Below are positions 1-8,150 of a stretch of DNA of 46,538 nucleotides, in pieces. The notes beneath the pieces were generated by a model, which made no database searches, had not been told where the DNA came from, and saw only the letters and a program-made list of their open reading frames with translations. Origin of the DNA: a virus; the IMG/VR virus record IMGVR_UViG_3300027782_000132, positions 1-46,538 of that record; one strand, written 5' to 3'. The stretch's first letter is position 1. Each line of letters opens with the position of its first letter. The position numbers were made by a program, and so were the translations under genes.

Positions 1-1
1 A

Positions 2-349
2 ACAGGTGCTGGTACTCAAGGAACAATTGGTTCTCAAGGTATTCAAGGTGGTGGGGTAAGTCTTCAAGATGTAGAAGACCTTATTGCAAATTCCGCTTTA
101 ACAACAACCGATGACCTTTCAGAAGGTACAACAAATAAATACTTTACTGTAGCCAGAGTTTCTTACGAACACATCCAAGATGTGGTAAGTGACTCTTGGG
201 TAATTGTTCATAATTTAGGCTTCAAACCTAACGTCACTGTTATAGACTCAGCAGGTACAATCTATGAAGGCGAAATTGCGTACACTAATACAACCTCACT
301 TACGGTCTCGTTTTCAGCAGCATTCTCAGGCAAAGCGTTTTTATCTTAA
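2..349 (+). CDS. Collagen-like tail fibre, C-terminal fragment
   Basis: The gene enters from the left edge, so its start is missing; the first full codon is at 2 and it stops with TAA at 347-349, leaving 115 residues. It opens with Gly-X-Gln collagen-like triplets (GTQGTIGSQG), followed by a DDLSEGTTNKYFT motif common in phage fibres. It ends in a small beta domain with the pattern 'H-N-L-G ... V-T-V-I-D'. The same kind of tip ends the next gene, so both are probably trimeric fibres with a receptor-facing C-terminal cap. The next gene follows after a 13-base gap that holds its ribosome-binding site. The fibre assignment is firm; the receptor is unknown. Confidence 0.8.
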   Translation, partial: TGAGTQGTIGSQGIQGGGVSLQDVEDLIANSALTTTDDLSEGTTNKYFTVARVSYEHIQDVVSDSWVIVHNLGFKPNVTVIDSAGTIYEGEIAYTNTTSLTVSFSAAFSGKAFLS

Positions 350-362
350 GGAGATAAATTAA

Positions 363-3300
363 ATGGCACGTAAGTTTTTAACCCCTATTGATTTAAACAA
401 ACTTGAACTTCAGAATGCCAGAATTCAAAACCTCGCATCTGCTCCTGCTGAACCAGTTGCTGGTCAAGTTTACTTTGACACCACACTACACCTCCTTCGT
501 ATATGGGATGGTACTGCATGGACAAGCGCTGGTGTACAAGGTACAACAGGTTCACAAGGCACAGTAGGTGCACAAGGCACAGTTGGTGCTCAGGGTCTTA
601 CAGGAACTCAAGGATTAGATGGAACGCAAGGAACAGTTGGCTCACAAGGCCTTGAAGGTTCACAAGGTTTAGTTGGTAGCCAAGGTTTAGATGGTACGCA
701 AGGCACTGATGGCACTCAAGGTACAACTGGAGCGCAAGGTTTAGACGGTACGCAAGGAACTATTGGTTCACAAGGTACTGTTGGCTCACAAGGTTTAGAT
801 GGAACGCAGGGTACAACAGGTGCACAGGGTACTGTTGGAGCACAGGGTCTTGATGGTACGCAAGGTACAGATGGCGCTCAAGGCTTAGATGGAGACGTAT
901 ACTCCACAACATCAGGAAGTGCATTAACTCTTGCAAGTTCTGGTACACAGACTATTTATCTTGATGGCGTTAATTTAGATTATTCAACTGGTCAAAACAT
1001 TGTTATTGCTAAAAATGGCGACATAACAGAAATTCAATACGCTCAAGTTATTACTTACAACAGTGCTACTGGAGCATTGTTATTAAACAAAGTTCGCTCT
1101 GTAGGAACTGGCGCTAAGAACGCTGGAGAAACACCAGGATACTGGACAGTAAACCTTGACGGTGCTGTCGGTATTGAAGGAGCGCAGGGAACTACAGGTT
1201 CTCAAGGCTTAGACGGCACTCAAGGTTTAGACGGAACTCAAGGCACTACTGGTTCTCAAGGGCTAAATGGCACACAGGGCACTGTAGGTTCACAGGGCAC
1301 CATTGGTTCTCAAGGAACTATTGGCTCACAAGGAACCGTTGGTTCTCAAGGAACTGTAGGTACAGCAGCACTGTGGAACTTTACTGGTGCTTATAACCCA
1401 GGCGCATCATACGCAGTTGGCGACGTAGCAACTTATCAAGGACAGACTTGGTACCGCAAACATGCTAATGGCGGTAACACTGGAGATACTCCTGTAGAAG
1501 GAACCTTCTGGACACTACTTGCTGCACAAGGCGTACAAGGAACCGTAGGAGCCCAAGGCACTGTTGGTACGCAAGGTACTGTTGGTTCTCAGGGTACTGA
1601 TGGCACACAGGGAACTACAGGTTCTCAAGGGCTTGACGGTGCTCAAGGTACAGTCGGTAGCCAAGGTCTTGACGGAACTCAAGGAACTGTTGGAAGTCAG
1701 GGACTAGACGGTACCCAAGGTACAGATGGTACTCAAGGTACTGAAGGCGCTGTAGGTTCACAAGGTATCGTAGGTGCTCAAGGTCTTGACGGTATTCAGG
1801 GAGCAGTAGGTGCTGAAGGTAACTTCGGCGGTATCACAGTTCCTTATTACTATGATGACGTTACAACTATGTCGGACCCAGGCGACAACAATGCTCGCTT
1901 TAATAATGCCAATAAAACTTTAGTTACACACATTGCATTGGATGATAATCCTGTAGATGGTAACTACGATGTATCTAACTTCTTAACAACTATTGATGAC
2001 TCAACATCTACCATCAAGGGTCACGTAAAAGTTTCTAGAAAATTTGATACTGCTACTTTTTATCTTTACACAATTTCTGGTGTTACAGATTCAGCGCCAA
2101 ATTGGTTTGATGTAGAAGTTGCTTACGTCTCTGGTCAAGGAGCATTTACTGACGGAGAAGAACTCCTCTTTACATTTGCCCGTACTGGTGACATCGGTGC
2201 TACTGGTGCTCAAGGTGCTAACGGTACTCAAGGTCTAAACGGTACCCAGGGAACTACAGGTGCACAAGGCACCGTTGGTAGCCAAGGTCTAGATGGTACC
2301 CAGGGAACTGACGGCACACAAGGAACCGTTGGTTCACAAGGTGCCCAAGGAACTGTTGGTAGCCAAGGTCTTGATGGTACACAAGGAACTGATGGAACTC
2401 AGGGAACTGTAGGTTCTCAGGGAACCGTAGGTTCACAGGGTCTTGACGGTACTCAAGGTACCCAAGGTACTATCGGAGCAACATTCCCAACATACTTTGC
2501 AGAAATTAATGACCCATACGGAATTGCAACAGATGGAAGTTTTGTAAGTCAAACCGCAACATTCACTGTTAATGGTGGACCAGATGGCTATACATCTCCA
2601 AACCGTGTAACTCTTATTGTTAGTGGTGGGTCATGTTCTTACACAGGTTACATCACAGGTGTAACCCCTGGTGCTGGAACAACTACATTCCAAGTTTATG
2701 TTGACGGTTACACTGGTACAAGTAGTGGAGACCAAATTGATTGGTACATGTCCCTATCTGGTATCAAGGGTATCCAAGGCACAACTGGTTCCCAAGGAAC
2801 TGTTGGAAGCCAAGGCTTAGATGGCACACAGGGTACAGTTGGTAGCCAAGGTACTGTTGGTTCACAAGGTCTTGACGGAACACAGGGAACTGTTGGAAGT
2901 CAAGGAACCGTTGGTAGCCAAGGAGCCCAAGGTACAGATGGTCTTGATGGAGATAAATACTCCACAACATCTGACTCTGCACTAACACTTGGAGACTCTG
3001 GCGCAACAACAATTACTCTTAACGACTTATATGTTGACTACACAGTGGGTCAAGACATTGTTATTGCTCACGATGTAACTGAAATTCAATACGGTATTGT
3101 TTCTGGGTTTAACTCAGGAACTGGAGTACTCTCATTCGTTCGCACACGTTCACTTGGAACTGGCGCTAAAAACGCTGGTGGTGCATCTCAGTACTGGTCT
3201 GTAAACCTAGATGGTGCAGTCGGTGTTCAAGGTGTAACTGGTGCTCAAGGCACAACTGGTAGCCAAGGTTTAGATGGAACTCAGGGACTTGATGGTACAC

Positions 3301-3689
3301 AAGGTACTAATGGAACCCAAGGCACAACTGGTAGCCAAGGTTTAGATGGAACTCAGGGAACAACTGGAGCCCAAGGCACAGTTGGTTCTCAAGGACTAGT
3401 TGGTTCTCAAGGTACTTTAGGTACACAAGGAACACTGGGTGCACAAGGTGTATCTGGTCAACTTGGAACTTATGCAGCAACTATTACTCCTGTAAGTCCT
3501 TATAGTGCAACAACCTTCACTATCACACACAGTCTAGGAACTGAAGACATTATGGTTACGGTTTGGGACATAGGAACTAAATCTGAAGTCGTAACAGACA
3601 TTCTCTACATTAACACTAATAGCGTAACTATTGGCTTCGCAGTTGCTCCAGCATTGGGTGAAACTTATCGGGTCGTAGTAAAGGCGTAA
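363..3689 (+). CDS. Large collagen-like tail fibre, 1108 aa
   Basis: A long fibre with six collagen-like blocks (about residues 57-177, 270-334, 388-487, 609-706, 800-864 and 950-1033) separated by globular beta modules. Residues 1-56 form an attachment head resembling that of the next gene (VYF...WDGTAW). The modules near 178-269 and 865-949 are paralogues (YSTTS..ALTL, GTGAKNAG, NLDGAVG). The module near 335-387 resembles a CBM5/12 chitin-binding fold (W..GAY..G..V.Y.G). The module near 488-608 recurs in the 495-residue fibre downstream. The C-terminal cap (about 1034-1108) resembles that of the preceding gene. AGGAG stands 9 bases before the ATG. Likely a trimeric side fibre reaching to host glycans; the receptor cannot be told. 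Confidence 0.85.
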   Translation: MARKFLTPIDLNKLELQNARIQNLASAPAEPVAGQVYFDTTLHLLRIWDGTAWTSAGVQGTTGSQGTVGAQGTVGAQGLTGTQGLDGTQGTVGSQGLEGSQGLVGSQGLDGTQGTDGTQGTTGAQGLDGTQGTIGSQGTVGSQGLDGTQGTTGAQGTVGAQGLDGTQGTDGAQGLDGDVYSTTSGSALTLASSGTQTIYLDGVNLDYSTGQNIVIAKNGDITEIQYAQVITYNSATGALLLNKVRSVGTGAKNAGETPGYWTVNLDGAVGIEGAQGTTGSQGLDGTQGLDGTQGTTGSQGLNGTQGTVGSQGTIGSQGTIGSQGTVGSQGTVGTAALWNFTGAYNPGASYAVGDVATYQGQTWYRKHANGGNTGDTPVEGTFWTLLAAQGVQGTVGAQGTVGTQGTVGSQGTDGTQGTTGSQGLDGAQGTVGSQGLDGTQGTVGSQGLDGTQGTDGTQGTEGAVGSQGIVGAQGLDGIQGAVGAEGNFGGITVPYYYDDVTTMSDPGDNNARFNNANKTLVTHIALDDNPVDGNYDVSNFLTTIDDSTSTIKGHVKVSRKFDTATFYLYTISGVTDSAPNWFDVEVAYVSGQGAFTDGEELLFTFARTGDIGATGAQGANGTQGLNGTQGTTGAQGTVGSQGLDGTQGTDGTQGTVGSQGAQGTVGSQGLDGTQGTDGTQGTVGSQGTVGSQGLDGTQGTQGTIGATFPTYFAEINDPYGIATDGSFVSQTATFTVNGGPDGYTSPNRVTLIVSGGSCSYTGYITGVTPGAGTTTFQVYVDGYTGTSSGDQIDWYMSLSGIKGIQGTTGSQGTVGSQGLDGTQGTVGSQGTVGSQGLDGTQGTVGSQGTVGSQGAQGTDGLDGDKYSTTSDSALTLGDSGATTITLNDLYVDYTVGQDIVIAHDVTEIQYGIVSGFNSGTGVLSFVRTRSLGTGAKNAGGASQYWSVNLDGAVGVQGVTGAQGTTGSQGLDGTQGLDGTQGTNGTQGTTGSQGLDGTQGTTGAQGTVGSQGLVGSQGTLGTQGTLGAQGVSGQLGTYAATITPVSPYSATTFTITHSLGTEDIMVTVWDIGTKSEVVTDILYINTNSVTIGFAVAPALGETYRVVVKA
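531..3459 (+). repeat. Six blocks of collagen-like hexapeptide repeats
   Basis: Within the large fibre gene, 18-base units encode G-[TSA]-Q-G-[TL]-[VDT]. They run in six blocks at about 531-893, 1170-1362, 1525-1821, 2188-2478, 2761-2951 and 3211-3459. Units are strict in protein but vary at third codon positions, so the DNA repeats are imperfect. Proline is essentially absent and Gln recurs every sixth residue. Confidence 0.85.
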
Positions 3690-3693
3690 TTTA

Positions 3694-3960
3694 ATGAGCA
3701 AAAAAGCACTCGTCCCTATTAACGTACTGTCCAGTAGCGTACAACCTACTGGTCAGTACGATGGTGACGTATACTTTAATTCTGAAAGCCAAAGTTTCTT
3801 TGTATACAACGGAGTTAGTTGGTTAGAGTTTTTACCGAACATCCAACCCGTCACAGAAGACGGTGGGATTGTTGGTTCATCTTATGACACTACTGACTTA
3901 GATGGCGGACTACCTGGCACTACAGTCTTTGAAACAACCTTTGATGGAGGTAACGCTTAA
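3694..3960 (+). CDS. Small fibre-associated protein, 88 aa
   Basis: A short protein whose first 45 residues (LVPINVLSS, GDVYFN, FFVYNGVSWLEF) match the style of the attachment head of the 1108-residue fibre. It lacks any collagen-like stalk and ends in an acidic, Gly/Thr-rich tail. It may be a fibre base, a connector, or a remnant of a fibre that lost its stalk. It starts 4 bases after the large fibre stops, and its own stop overlaps the next start (TAATG). The head resemblance is seen in the sequence; the role is inferred. Confidence 0.55.
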   Translation: MSKKALVPINVLSSSVQPTGQYDGDVYFNSESQSFFVYNGVSWLEFLPNIQPVTEDGGIVGSSYDTTDLDGGLPGTTVFETTFDGGNA

Positions 3961-5447
3961 TGGCAATTAGAATTCAAGTACGTAGAGGTACTGCTGCTCA
4001 ATGGACTTCTGCAGACCCAATCTTATCATCAGGTGAAATTGGTTTTGAGACCGACACAAAAAAGTTTAAGATTGGCATTGGTGGTGCTACACACTGGTCT
4101 GAGATACCTTATTACCTCAATCAAACCGCCATTGAGAATTTAATCTCTGGTGCTGCCTTAGATTCAACAGATGAGTTAAGTGAAGGCGTTACAAATAAGT
4201 ATTTTACAAATGAACGTGTTGCAACTGCTCTCAATAGCGGTACAAAAAACAACATCACATTTACGTACAACTCTGGCGGAAATACTATTGATACATCTGT
4301 ACCAACAGTTCAAGGAACTACAGGCTCTCAGGGAACTATAGGTTCCCAGGGAACAGTTGGTAGCCAAGGTGTCAACGGTACTCAAGGAACTTTTGGTAGC
4401 CAAGGAACTACAGGCTCACAGGGCACCACAGGCTCACAGGGCACAGTAGGTAGTCAAGGTACAACTGGTGCTCAGGGAGCCAACGGCACCCAAGGAGCCA
4501 ACGGCACACAGGGTATAAAGGGTAATGACGGTAACTTTGGTGGAGCATCTTTTGACTACACCTTCTCAACTAGTACAACTAATGCTGACCCAGGTACAGG
4601 AAACTTGCGCCTTAATAACGTTACTTATGCTGGTGCTACAGCAATGTACATTGACTCAACAAACGATAACGCAACAGACTTATCTTCTTATTTAAACACC
4701 ATTGATGACTCAACATCTACAATCAAGGGTCATTTCCGTATTTCTAAGAAGTACGATGCAAGTGCGTTCATGTTGTACACAATTTCAACCCTTACAGATA
4801 ACACTGGCTACTTTACAGTTGGTTGTTCTTACGTTTCTGGCAACGGAAGTTTTGCCAATACAGAAGACATCATCATCACTTTTGCTCGCACAGGTGATAA
4901 GGGTGACACTGGAGCACAAGGAACAGTCGGTACTCAAGGCGCCAATGGAACACAGGGCACAAACGGAGCGCAAGGAACAGTAGGCTCTCAAGGCGTTAAC
5001 GGAACTCAGGGCTTAAATGGTACGCAAGGTACCAATGGAACTCAGGGAACTACTGGTTACAACGGTGCACAAGGTACAGTAGGTAGCCAAGGAGCCAACG
5101 GAACCCAAGGTACACTTGGTACCCAAGGCGCCAATGGAACTCAAGGAACCAACGGCACACAAGGAATTAGTGGTACTCAAGGAACTTTTGGTACACAAGG
5201 TGCTAACGGTTCTTACGCTAACTCTGCTGCACTAGCAGCCGCTATTAGCGACGAGACTGGTACTGGTCAAGTTGTATTTGGTACTGGCGCTCAAATGACT
5301 AACCTAACAGTTCAAGGAACACTTACTGCAGGTGCCAACGGTGTTGGAACTAACGGTTTTGTGTTAACCTCTACAGGTTCAGGAACTACTTGGGCTGCAG
5401 CGGCTTCTGATGCCACTCCAACAGTATTGATGTTAGGTGGAATGTAA
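3960..5447 (+). CDS. Collagen-like fibre with Mtd-type N-terminal domain, 495 aa
   Basis: The N-terminus (RIQVRRGTAAQWTSADP, GEIGFETDTKKFKIG) is the conserved head found in many phage fibres and named after the N-terminal domain of the Bordetella phage major tropism determinant. An NKYFT motif lies near residue 80. Collagen-like blocks follow at about 118-191 and 312-418. Between them is a beta module (about 192-311) paralogous to one in the 1108-residue fibre (TIDDSTSTIKGH, LYTIS, TFARTGD). The C-terminus has the fibre pattern G..G.VLTSTGSGTTW and ends LMLGGM. The start overlaps the previous stop (TAATG). No reverse transcriptase or template repeat is visible, so there is no sign of a diversity-generating retroelement. 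Confidence 0.82.
   Translation: MAIRIQVRRGTAAQWTSADPILSSGEIGFETDTKKFKIGIGGATHWSEIPYYLNQTAIENLISGAALDSTDELSEGVTNKYFTNERVATALNSGTKNNITFTYNSGGNTIDTSVPTVQGTTGSQGTIGSQGTVGSQGVNGTQGTFGSQGTTGSQGTTGSQGTVGSQGTTGAQGANGTQGANGTQGIKGNDGNFGGASFDYTFSTSTTNADPGTGNLRLNNVTYAGATAMYIDSTNDNATDLSSYLNTIDDSTSTIKGHFRISKKYDASAFMLYTISTLTDNTGYFTVGCSYVSGNGSFANTEDIIITFARTGDKGDTGAQGTVGTQGANGTQGTNGAQGTVGSQGVNGTQGLNGTQGTNGTQGTTGYNGAQGTVGSQGANGTQGTLGTQGANGTQGTNGTQGISGTQGTFGTQGANGSYANSAALAAAISDETGTGQVVFGTGAQMTNLTVQGTLTAGANGVGTNGFVLTSTGSGTTWAAAASDATPTVLMLGGM
4312..5213 (+). repeat. Two blocks of collagen-like repeats in second fibre
   Basis: Gly-X-Gln hexads as in the large fibre, at about 4312-4530 and 4894-5213. Asn is more frequent here (GANGTQ, GTNGTQ). 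An ordered beta module at about 4531-4893 interrupts them. Confidence 0.8.
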
Positions 5448-5506
5448 CTATCAAACGTTACTTAAACAGTAACAGTGAGGCTGGGCAAGAGTCTTTCGTT
5501 TTAAAC

Positions 5507-6043
5507 ATGCTAGATGAAAAGCAAGATGGTTTCTACGTAGAAATTGGCGCTTTTGAATCTAAAAAAACGAACAACACTTACCTGCTTGAAACTGAGTTTA
5601 ACTGGACTGGTGTTGCCTTTGAATGGCTTGAAGAGCCTGCCAGGAACTATAACCAATACCGAAAAAACCCTTGTCTCCAAGTTGATGCTACTAAGTTTGA
5701 TTATTTAAATTATTTCATTAACCATAACTTCCCAAAGCAAATTGATTACCTTCAAGTAGATATAGACCCACCACGAGATACCTTAAACTCTCTAAAGAAG
5801 TTACCTTTAGATGAGTATAGGTTTTCTACCATCACCTTTGAACACGATTTGTATGCGGGCAATCAAGAGGTTAAAGAAGAGCAAAAAGAACTTCTTTCTT
5901 CTTTAGGATACGTATTGGCTTTTGAAAACGTCAAAGTATATGTGCCAGGTTATCCTGATAGAGAGTTTGAAGATTGGTGGATTGACCCAGCAGTTGTTGC
6001 TGAAGAAAAATACTTAGGGGTTAGTCCCTTTGGTCCATTGTAA
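5507..6043 (+). CDS. FkbM-like methyltransferase
   Basis: Residues 7-16 (GFYVEIGAFE) match the SAM-binding loop of FkbM-type methyltransferases (Methyltransf_21). LLETEFNWTGVAFEW, YLQVDID, ITFEHD and a late GYPDREFEDWW segment fit the family. These enzymes O-methylate sugars or related compounds. ATG 5507 is conservative: it has no ribosome-binding site, and the frame stays open upstream through 5450-5506. That upstream stretch encodes KRYLNSNSEAGQESFVLN, which also looks like family sequence. The true start may be a rare codon near ATC 5450, behind AGGTGG at 5435-5440. The 3' end overlaps the convergent glycosyltransferase gene by 23 bases. Confidence 0.72.
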   Translation: MLDEKQDGFYVEIGAFESKKTNNTYLLETEFNWTGVAFEWLEEPARNYNQYRKNPCLQVDATKFDYLNYFINHNFPKQIDYLQVDIDPPRDTLNSLKKLPLDEYRFSTITFEHDLYAGNQEVKEEQKELLSSLGYVLAFENVKVYVPGYPDREFEDWWIDPAVVAEEKYLGVSPFGPL

Positions 6044-6749
6044 GAACAGTACTTACATCTGCTACTTGAGGTACTAGTTTTATAGGCCTATAAGCCTGTG
6101 GCTTTACAGTGTATGTATTGAAGGTAATGTTCAAAAACTTTGGCTGCATTCTAAAGTTAAACAAATACCAGTCAATAGGGGCTTCTATACCCTTGGTTTC
6201 AATGTCATCAACTATCTTTTGAGCGCTTTTTCTATTGACTGCATAACCGCACATTGCCCATTGTTGGTAAGACTTACAGATAAAATTAGCCCCTGGTATA
6301 TCGTGAACACTAGGGTTATAGGCAAACAACGAATCGTTAGGTACAAAGAAAGAGAACACTTCCCAATCATCAGGTAATTCTTTCATGTAGGTCTCTGCTA
6401 CTGCTTTAAAGTTTGGGCTAATCTCAACATCGTCTTCAAAAACAATAAGTACCTCTTTATCTGACTTAAGGAAATTTTTATAAGCAATGTAATTACTTGC
6501 CCAAATCCCACAGATGCCAGAGTTAGACGGAAATGTTTTACCGTTTGCGTCGTATTTTTCTAGAGTTTGTACCTTAAACCCTGGGTTATCTTTCATAAAC
6601 TCATCAACTTTATTGAAGGTATTAAGGTAATAAGTAGGAGAGTCTAACTTAGGTAAGAACGAGACCTTCTTAATAATCTCATCATAAACTTTATTGCGTA
6701 AAGGGTTTCCAATATCGGTGTGGAAAACCTCATAGGTGGTATTTAACAT
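6021..6749 (-). CDS. GT25-family glycosyltransferase
   Basis: This 242-residue protein carries the GT25 (LPS/collagen galactosyltransferase type) pattern. GICGIWASNYIAYKNFL (about 78-94) corresponds to the 'G..G...SH..' donor region. It is followed by VLIVFEDDVE with acidic residues E105-D106-D107 for metal and nucleotide-sugar binding, then LPDDWEVF. The start is ATG 6749, which overlaps the preceding TAA (TAATG); a longer reading from 6803 would run 55 bases into the ATP-grasp gene and is less likely. Family members transfer hexoses to lipooligosaccharide or to collagen. The gene lies close to viral collagen-like fibre genes. The substrate is unknown. Confidence 0.75.
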   Translation of the reverse strand: MLNTTYEVFHTDIGNPLRNKVYDEIIKKVSFLPKLDSPTYYLNTFNKVDEFMKDNPGFKVQTLEKYDANGKTFPSNSGICGIWASNYIAYKNFLKSDKEVLIVFEDDVEISPNFKAVAETYMKELPDDWEVFSFFVPNDSLFAYNPSVHDIPGANFICKSYQQWAMCGYAVNRKSAQKIVDDIETKGIEAPIDWYLFNFRMQPKFLNITFNTYTVKPQAYRPIKLVPQVADVSTVLTMDQRD

Positions 6750-7579
6750 TAGATAGTTTCCCGTTCTTGTAAGTAAGCATTTAAAGTAATAGCCTTTAAA
6801 CAACCAGATAATAGATGTCTAAACTTAGGGTCCATTAATGTTCCACCAATTCTTGGGTTCATCTCAAATATGATTGGTCTATTATCTTTTAGTTTGTAGT
6901 TAAAGTTTGCAGGACCATCATAGTTAAGGGCTTTAAAGATATTTTTAAAAACATTATAAATATCTGAAGATATGGTTACCTCAGAAGCGTTAGTAAAAGA
7001 ACCTTTTTGAACTCGTGAATCTGTAGGTGGTTGCCCCATTAAACTAGAGTGCCAAAGTATTTCTCCACCTTTACAAACAACATAGAATACATACTCGTTG
7101 TCTCCCTCAATATATTCTTCTAATATGTAGGGTTGTCCTTGAAGAGAGGGTTGTTGCAAAACTTCTTCGTAACGTTTTTCATCCCACACTAAAAAGATTC
7201 CTAAACCGCCTTCTCCTTGTAATCTTTTTACTATAAAAGAAGTACTAAAATCAGGGATATCTAAAGGTTGTGAAAAATACCTTTTAAAACCGTGGTCTGT
7301 AAGAAAGTCATAAAACTTATTTTTATGAGATGCAAGGTCTACTAAGTTTTTTGAAGGAACCAAGGTTAGGTGTCCTTGTGGATGGTCAAGAATTGCGGGT
7401 TCTTTTAATGGGATAAGCACTGTCTCTGCGTACTTACTGGCTATTTGTTTTAAGGGGAACTCAAAGTTTTCAACAATAATAACTGTTTCAACGTGGGGTA
7501 ATTCATCCCAAATTGGCGAAGTATGAGAAAGTGCTGCTTTCCAATTCTCATGGCTGCTTCCATAAGGTACTACTAACAT
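6749..7579 (-). CDS. ATP-grasp family ligase
   Basis: A 276-residue ATP-grasp protein. It has the nucleotide-binding lysine in FIVKRL (K118), a Gly-rich loop GEGGLG (122-127), an acidic hinge YILEEYIEGD (151-160), and the metal-binding signature FEMNPRIGG (238-246). ATP-grasp enzymes make an acyl phosphate and join it to an amine or thiol, as in D-Ala ligases and carbamoyl-phosphate synthetase. Residues 1-85 would be a Rossmann-like pre-ATP-grasp domain. The gene starts one base after the TPR-like gene stops and overlaps the glycosyltransferase gene, so the three are probably co-translated. The substrate may be a cell-surface or cargo metabolite; this cannot be narrowed. Confidence 0.8.
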   Translation of the reverse strand: MLVVPYGSSHENWKAALSHTSPIWDELPHVETVIIVENFEFPLKQIASKYAETVLIPLKEPAILDHPQGHLTLVPSKNLVDLASHKNKFYDFLTDHGFKRYFSQPLDIPDFSTSFIVKRLQGEGGLGIFLVWDEKRYEEVLQQPSLQGQPYILEEYIEGDNEYVFYVVCKGGEILWHSSLMGQPPTDSRVQKGSFTNASEVTISSDIYNVFKNIFKALNYDGPANFNYKLKDNRPIIFEMNPRIGGTLMDPKFRHLLSGCLKAITLNAYLQERETI

Positions 7580-7580
7580 G

Positions 7581-8150
7581 TTACTTATTAAATAATTTCA
7601 AGTTACCTAAAGAACTATTGACATAGCCTGGAGCCATTTCATAGTTATTTAGTAGGTGTTCAAAAAGTGTTTTACACTCTTCTTTGCGGCCTAACCACCA
7701 AGAAGAAACAGCCTTTTCAAAGATAAGACAGTAAGGACCTTCATACTCTACGTATGTAGGAAGCGGTAGGTTGTATGTTGAAGCGGCAAAGTTAAGACCT
7801 ACTTCAGCAAAAGTGTAACACTTACGCCAGTCAGCATGGCGCTCATACCAGCGAGACAGTAAGAAGTACGCTTCTGGTCTTCCAGGTAGATAACCAATAG
7901 CCTCATGCAAAGCATTAAGCAAAGTTGCATCTCTATCGTTTTGGTCAGATAGACATAGTGAAATCTTTAACAAAGAAGAGTAAACAATAAGCGGATGTGT
8001 CTCATAACCATACTCAGCAGCACGTAAGAAAAATGATGCTGCAGAAGCAGTCTGTTTTAAGTTTGCGTATTCAACTGCTAACTCAAAGTTTTTCTCAGGG
8101 TTAAAAGCATCTGTTGATAAGTCAACAACTAGTGATTCAATTTTACTCAC
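7581..8150 (-). CDS. TPR-like helical repeat protein
   Basis: A 189-residue helical protein with tetratricopeptide-like spacing: ELAVEYANL, AASFFLRAAEYGY, PEAYFLLSRWYERHADWRKCYTF, then LFEHLLNNYEMAPGY. Such repeats often accompany phage and bacterial glycosyltransferases and may bind a partner enzyme or acceptor. The start is GTG at 8150, overlapping the upstream TGA (GTGA). It is the second of four tightly packed minus-strand genes. It has no catalytic motif of its own. The TPR assignment rests on helix pattern and aromatic spacing, not a perfect consensus. Confidence 0.6.
   Translation of the reverse strand: MSKIESLVVDLSTDAFNPEKNFELAVEYANLKQTASAASFFLRAAEYGYETHPLIVYSSLLKISLCLSDQNDRDATLLNALHEAIGYLPGRPEAYFLLSRWYERHADWRKCYTFAEVGLNFAASTYNLPLPTYVEYEGPYCLIFEKAVSSWWLGRKEECKTLFEHLLNNYEMAPGYVNSSLGNLKLFNK

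Noticed and set aside
3960-4100. Diversity-generating retroelement suggested by the Mtd-like N-terminus
   Set aside because: This head domain is common in fibres, and no reverse transcriptase or adenine-biased template/variable repeat pair was seen.
385-5198. Minus-strand open frames inside collagen-like fibre genes
   Set aside because: Reverse reading of GGT-ACT-CAA repeats gives Leu/Gln/His-rich or Ser/Thr/Cys-rich strings. No start signals, and the plus-strand genes explain the sequence fully.
531-5213. CRISPR-like or tandem satellite array
   Set aside because: The repeats are codon-based, vary at third positions, have no constant spacer length and lie in a continuous reading frame.
6039-6057. 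Hairpin TGTAAG/CTTACA at the convergent gene ends as a bidirectional terminator
   Set aside because: Only six weak pairs, no T-run in either direction, and it overlaps coding sequence.
6080-6093. Perfect palindrome TTATAGGCCTATAA
   Set aside because: It lies in the coding part of the glycosyltransferase gene. It is single, without partner sites or nearby promoter, so chance is likely.
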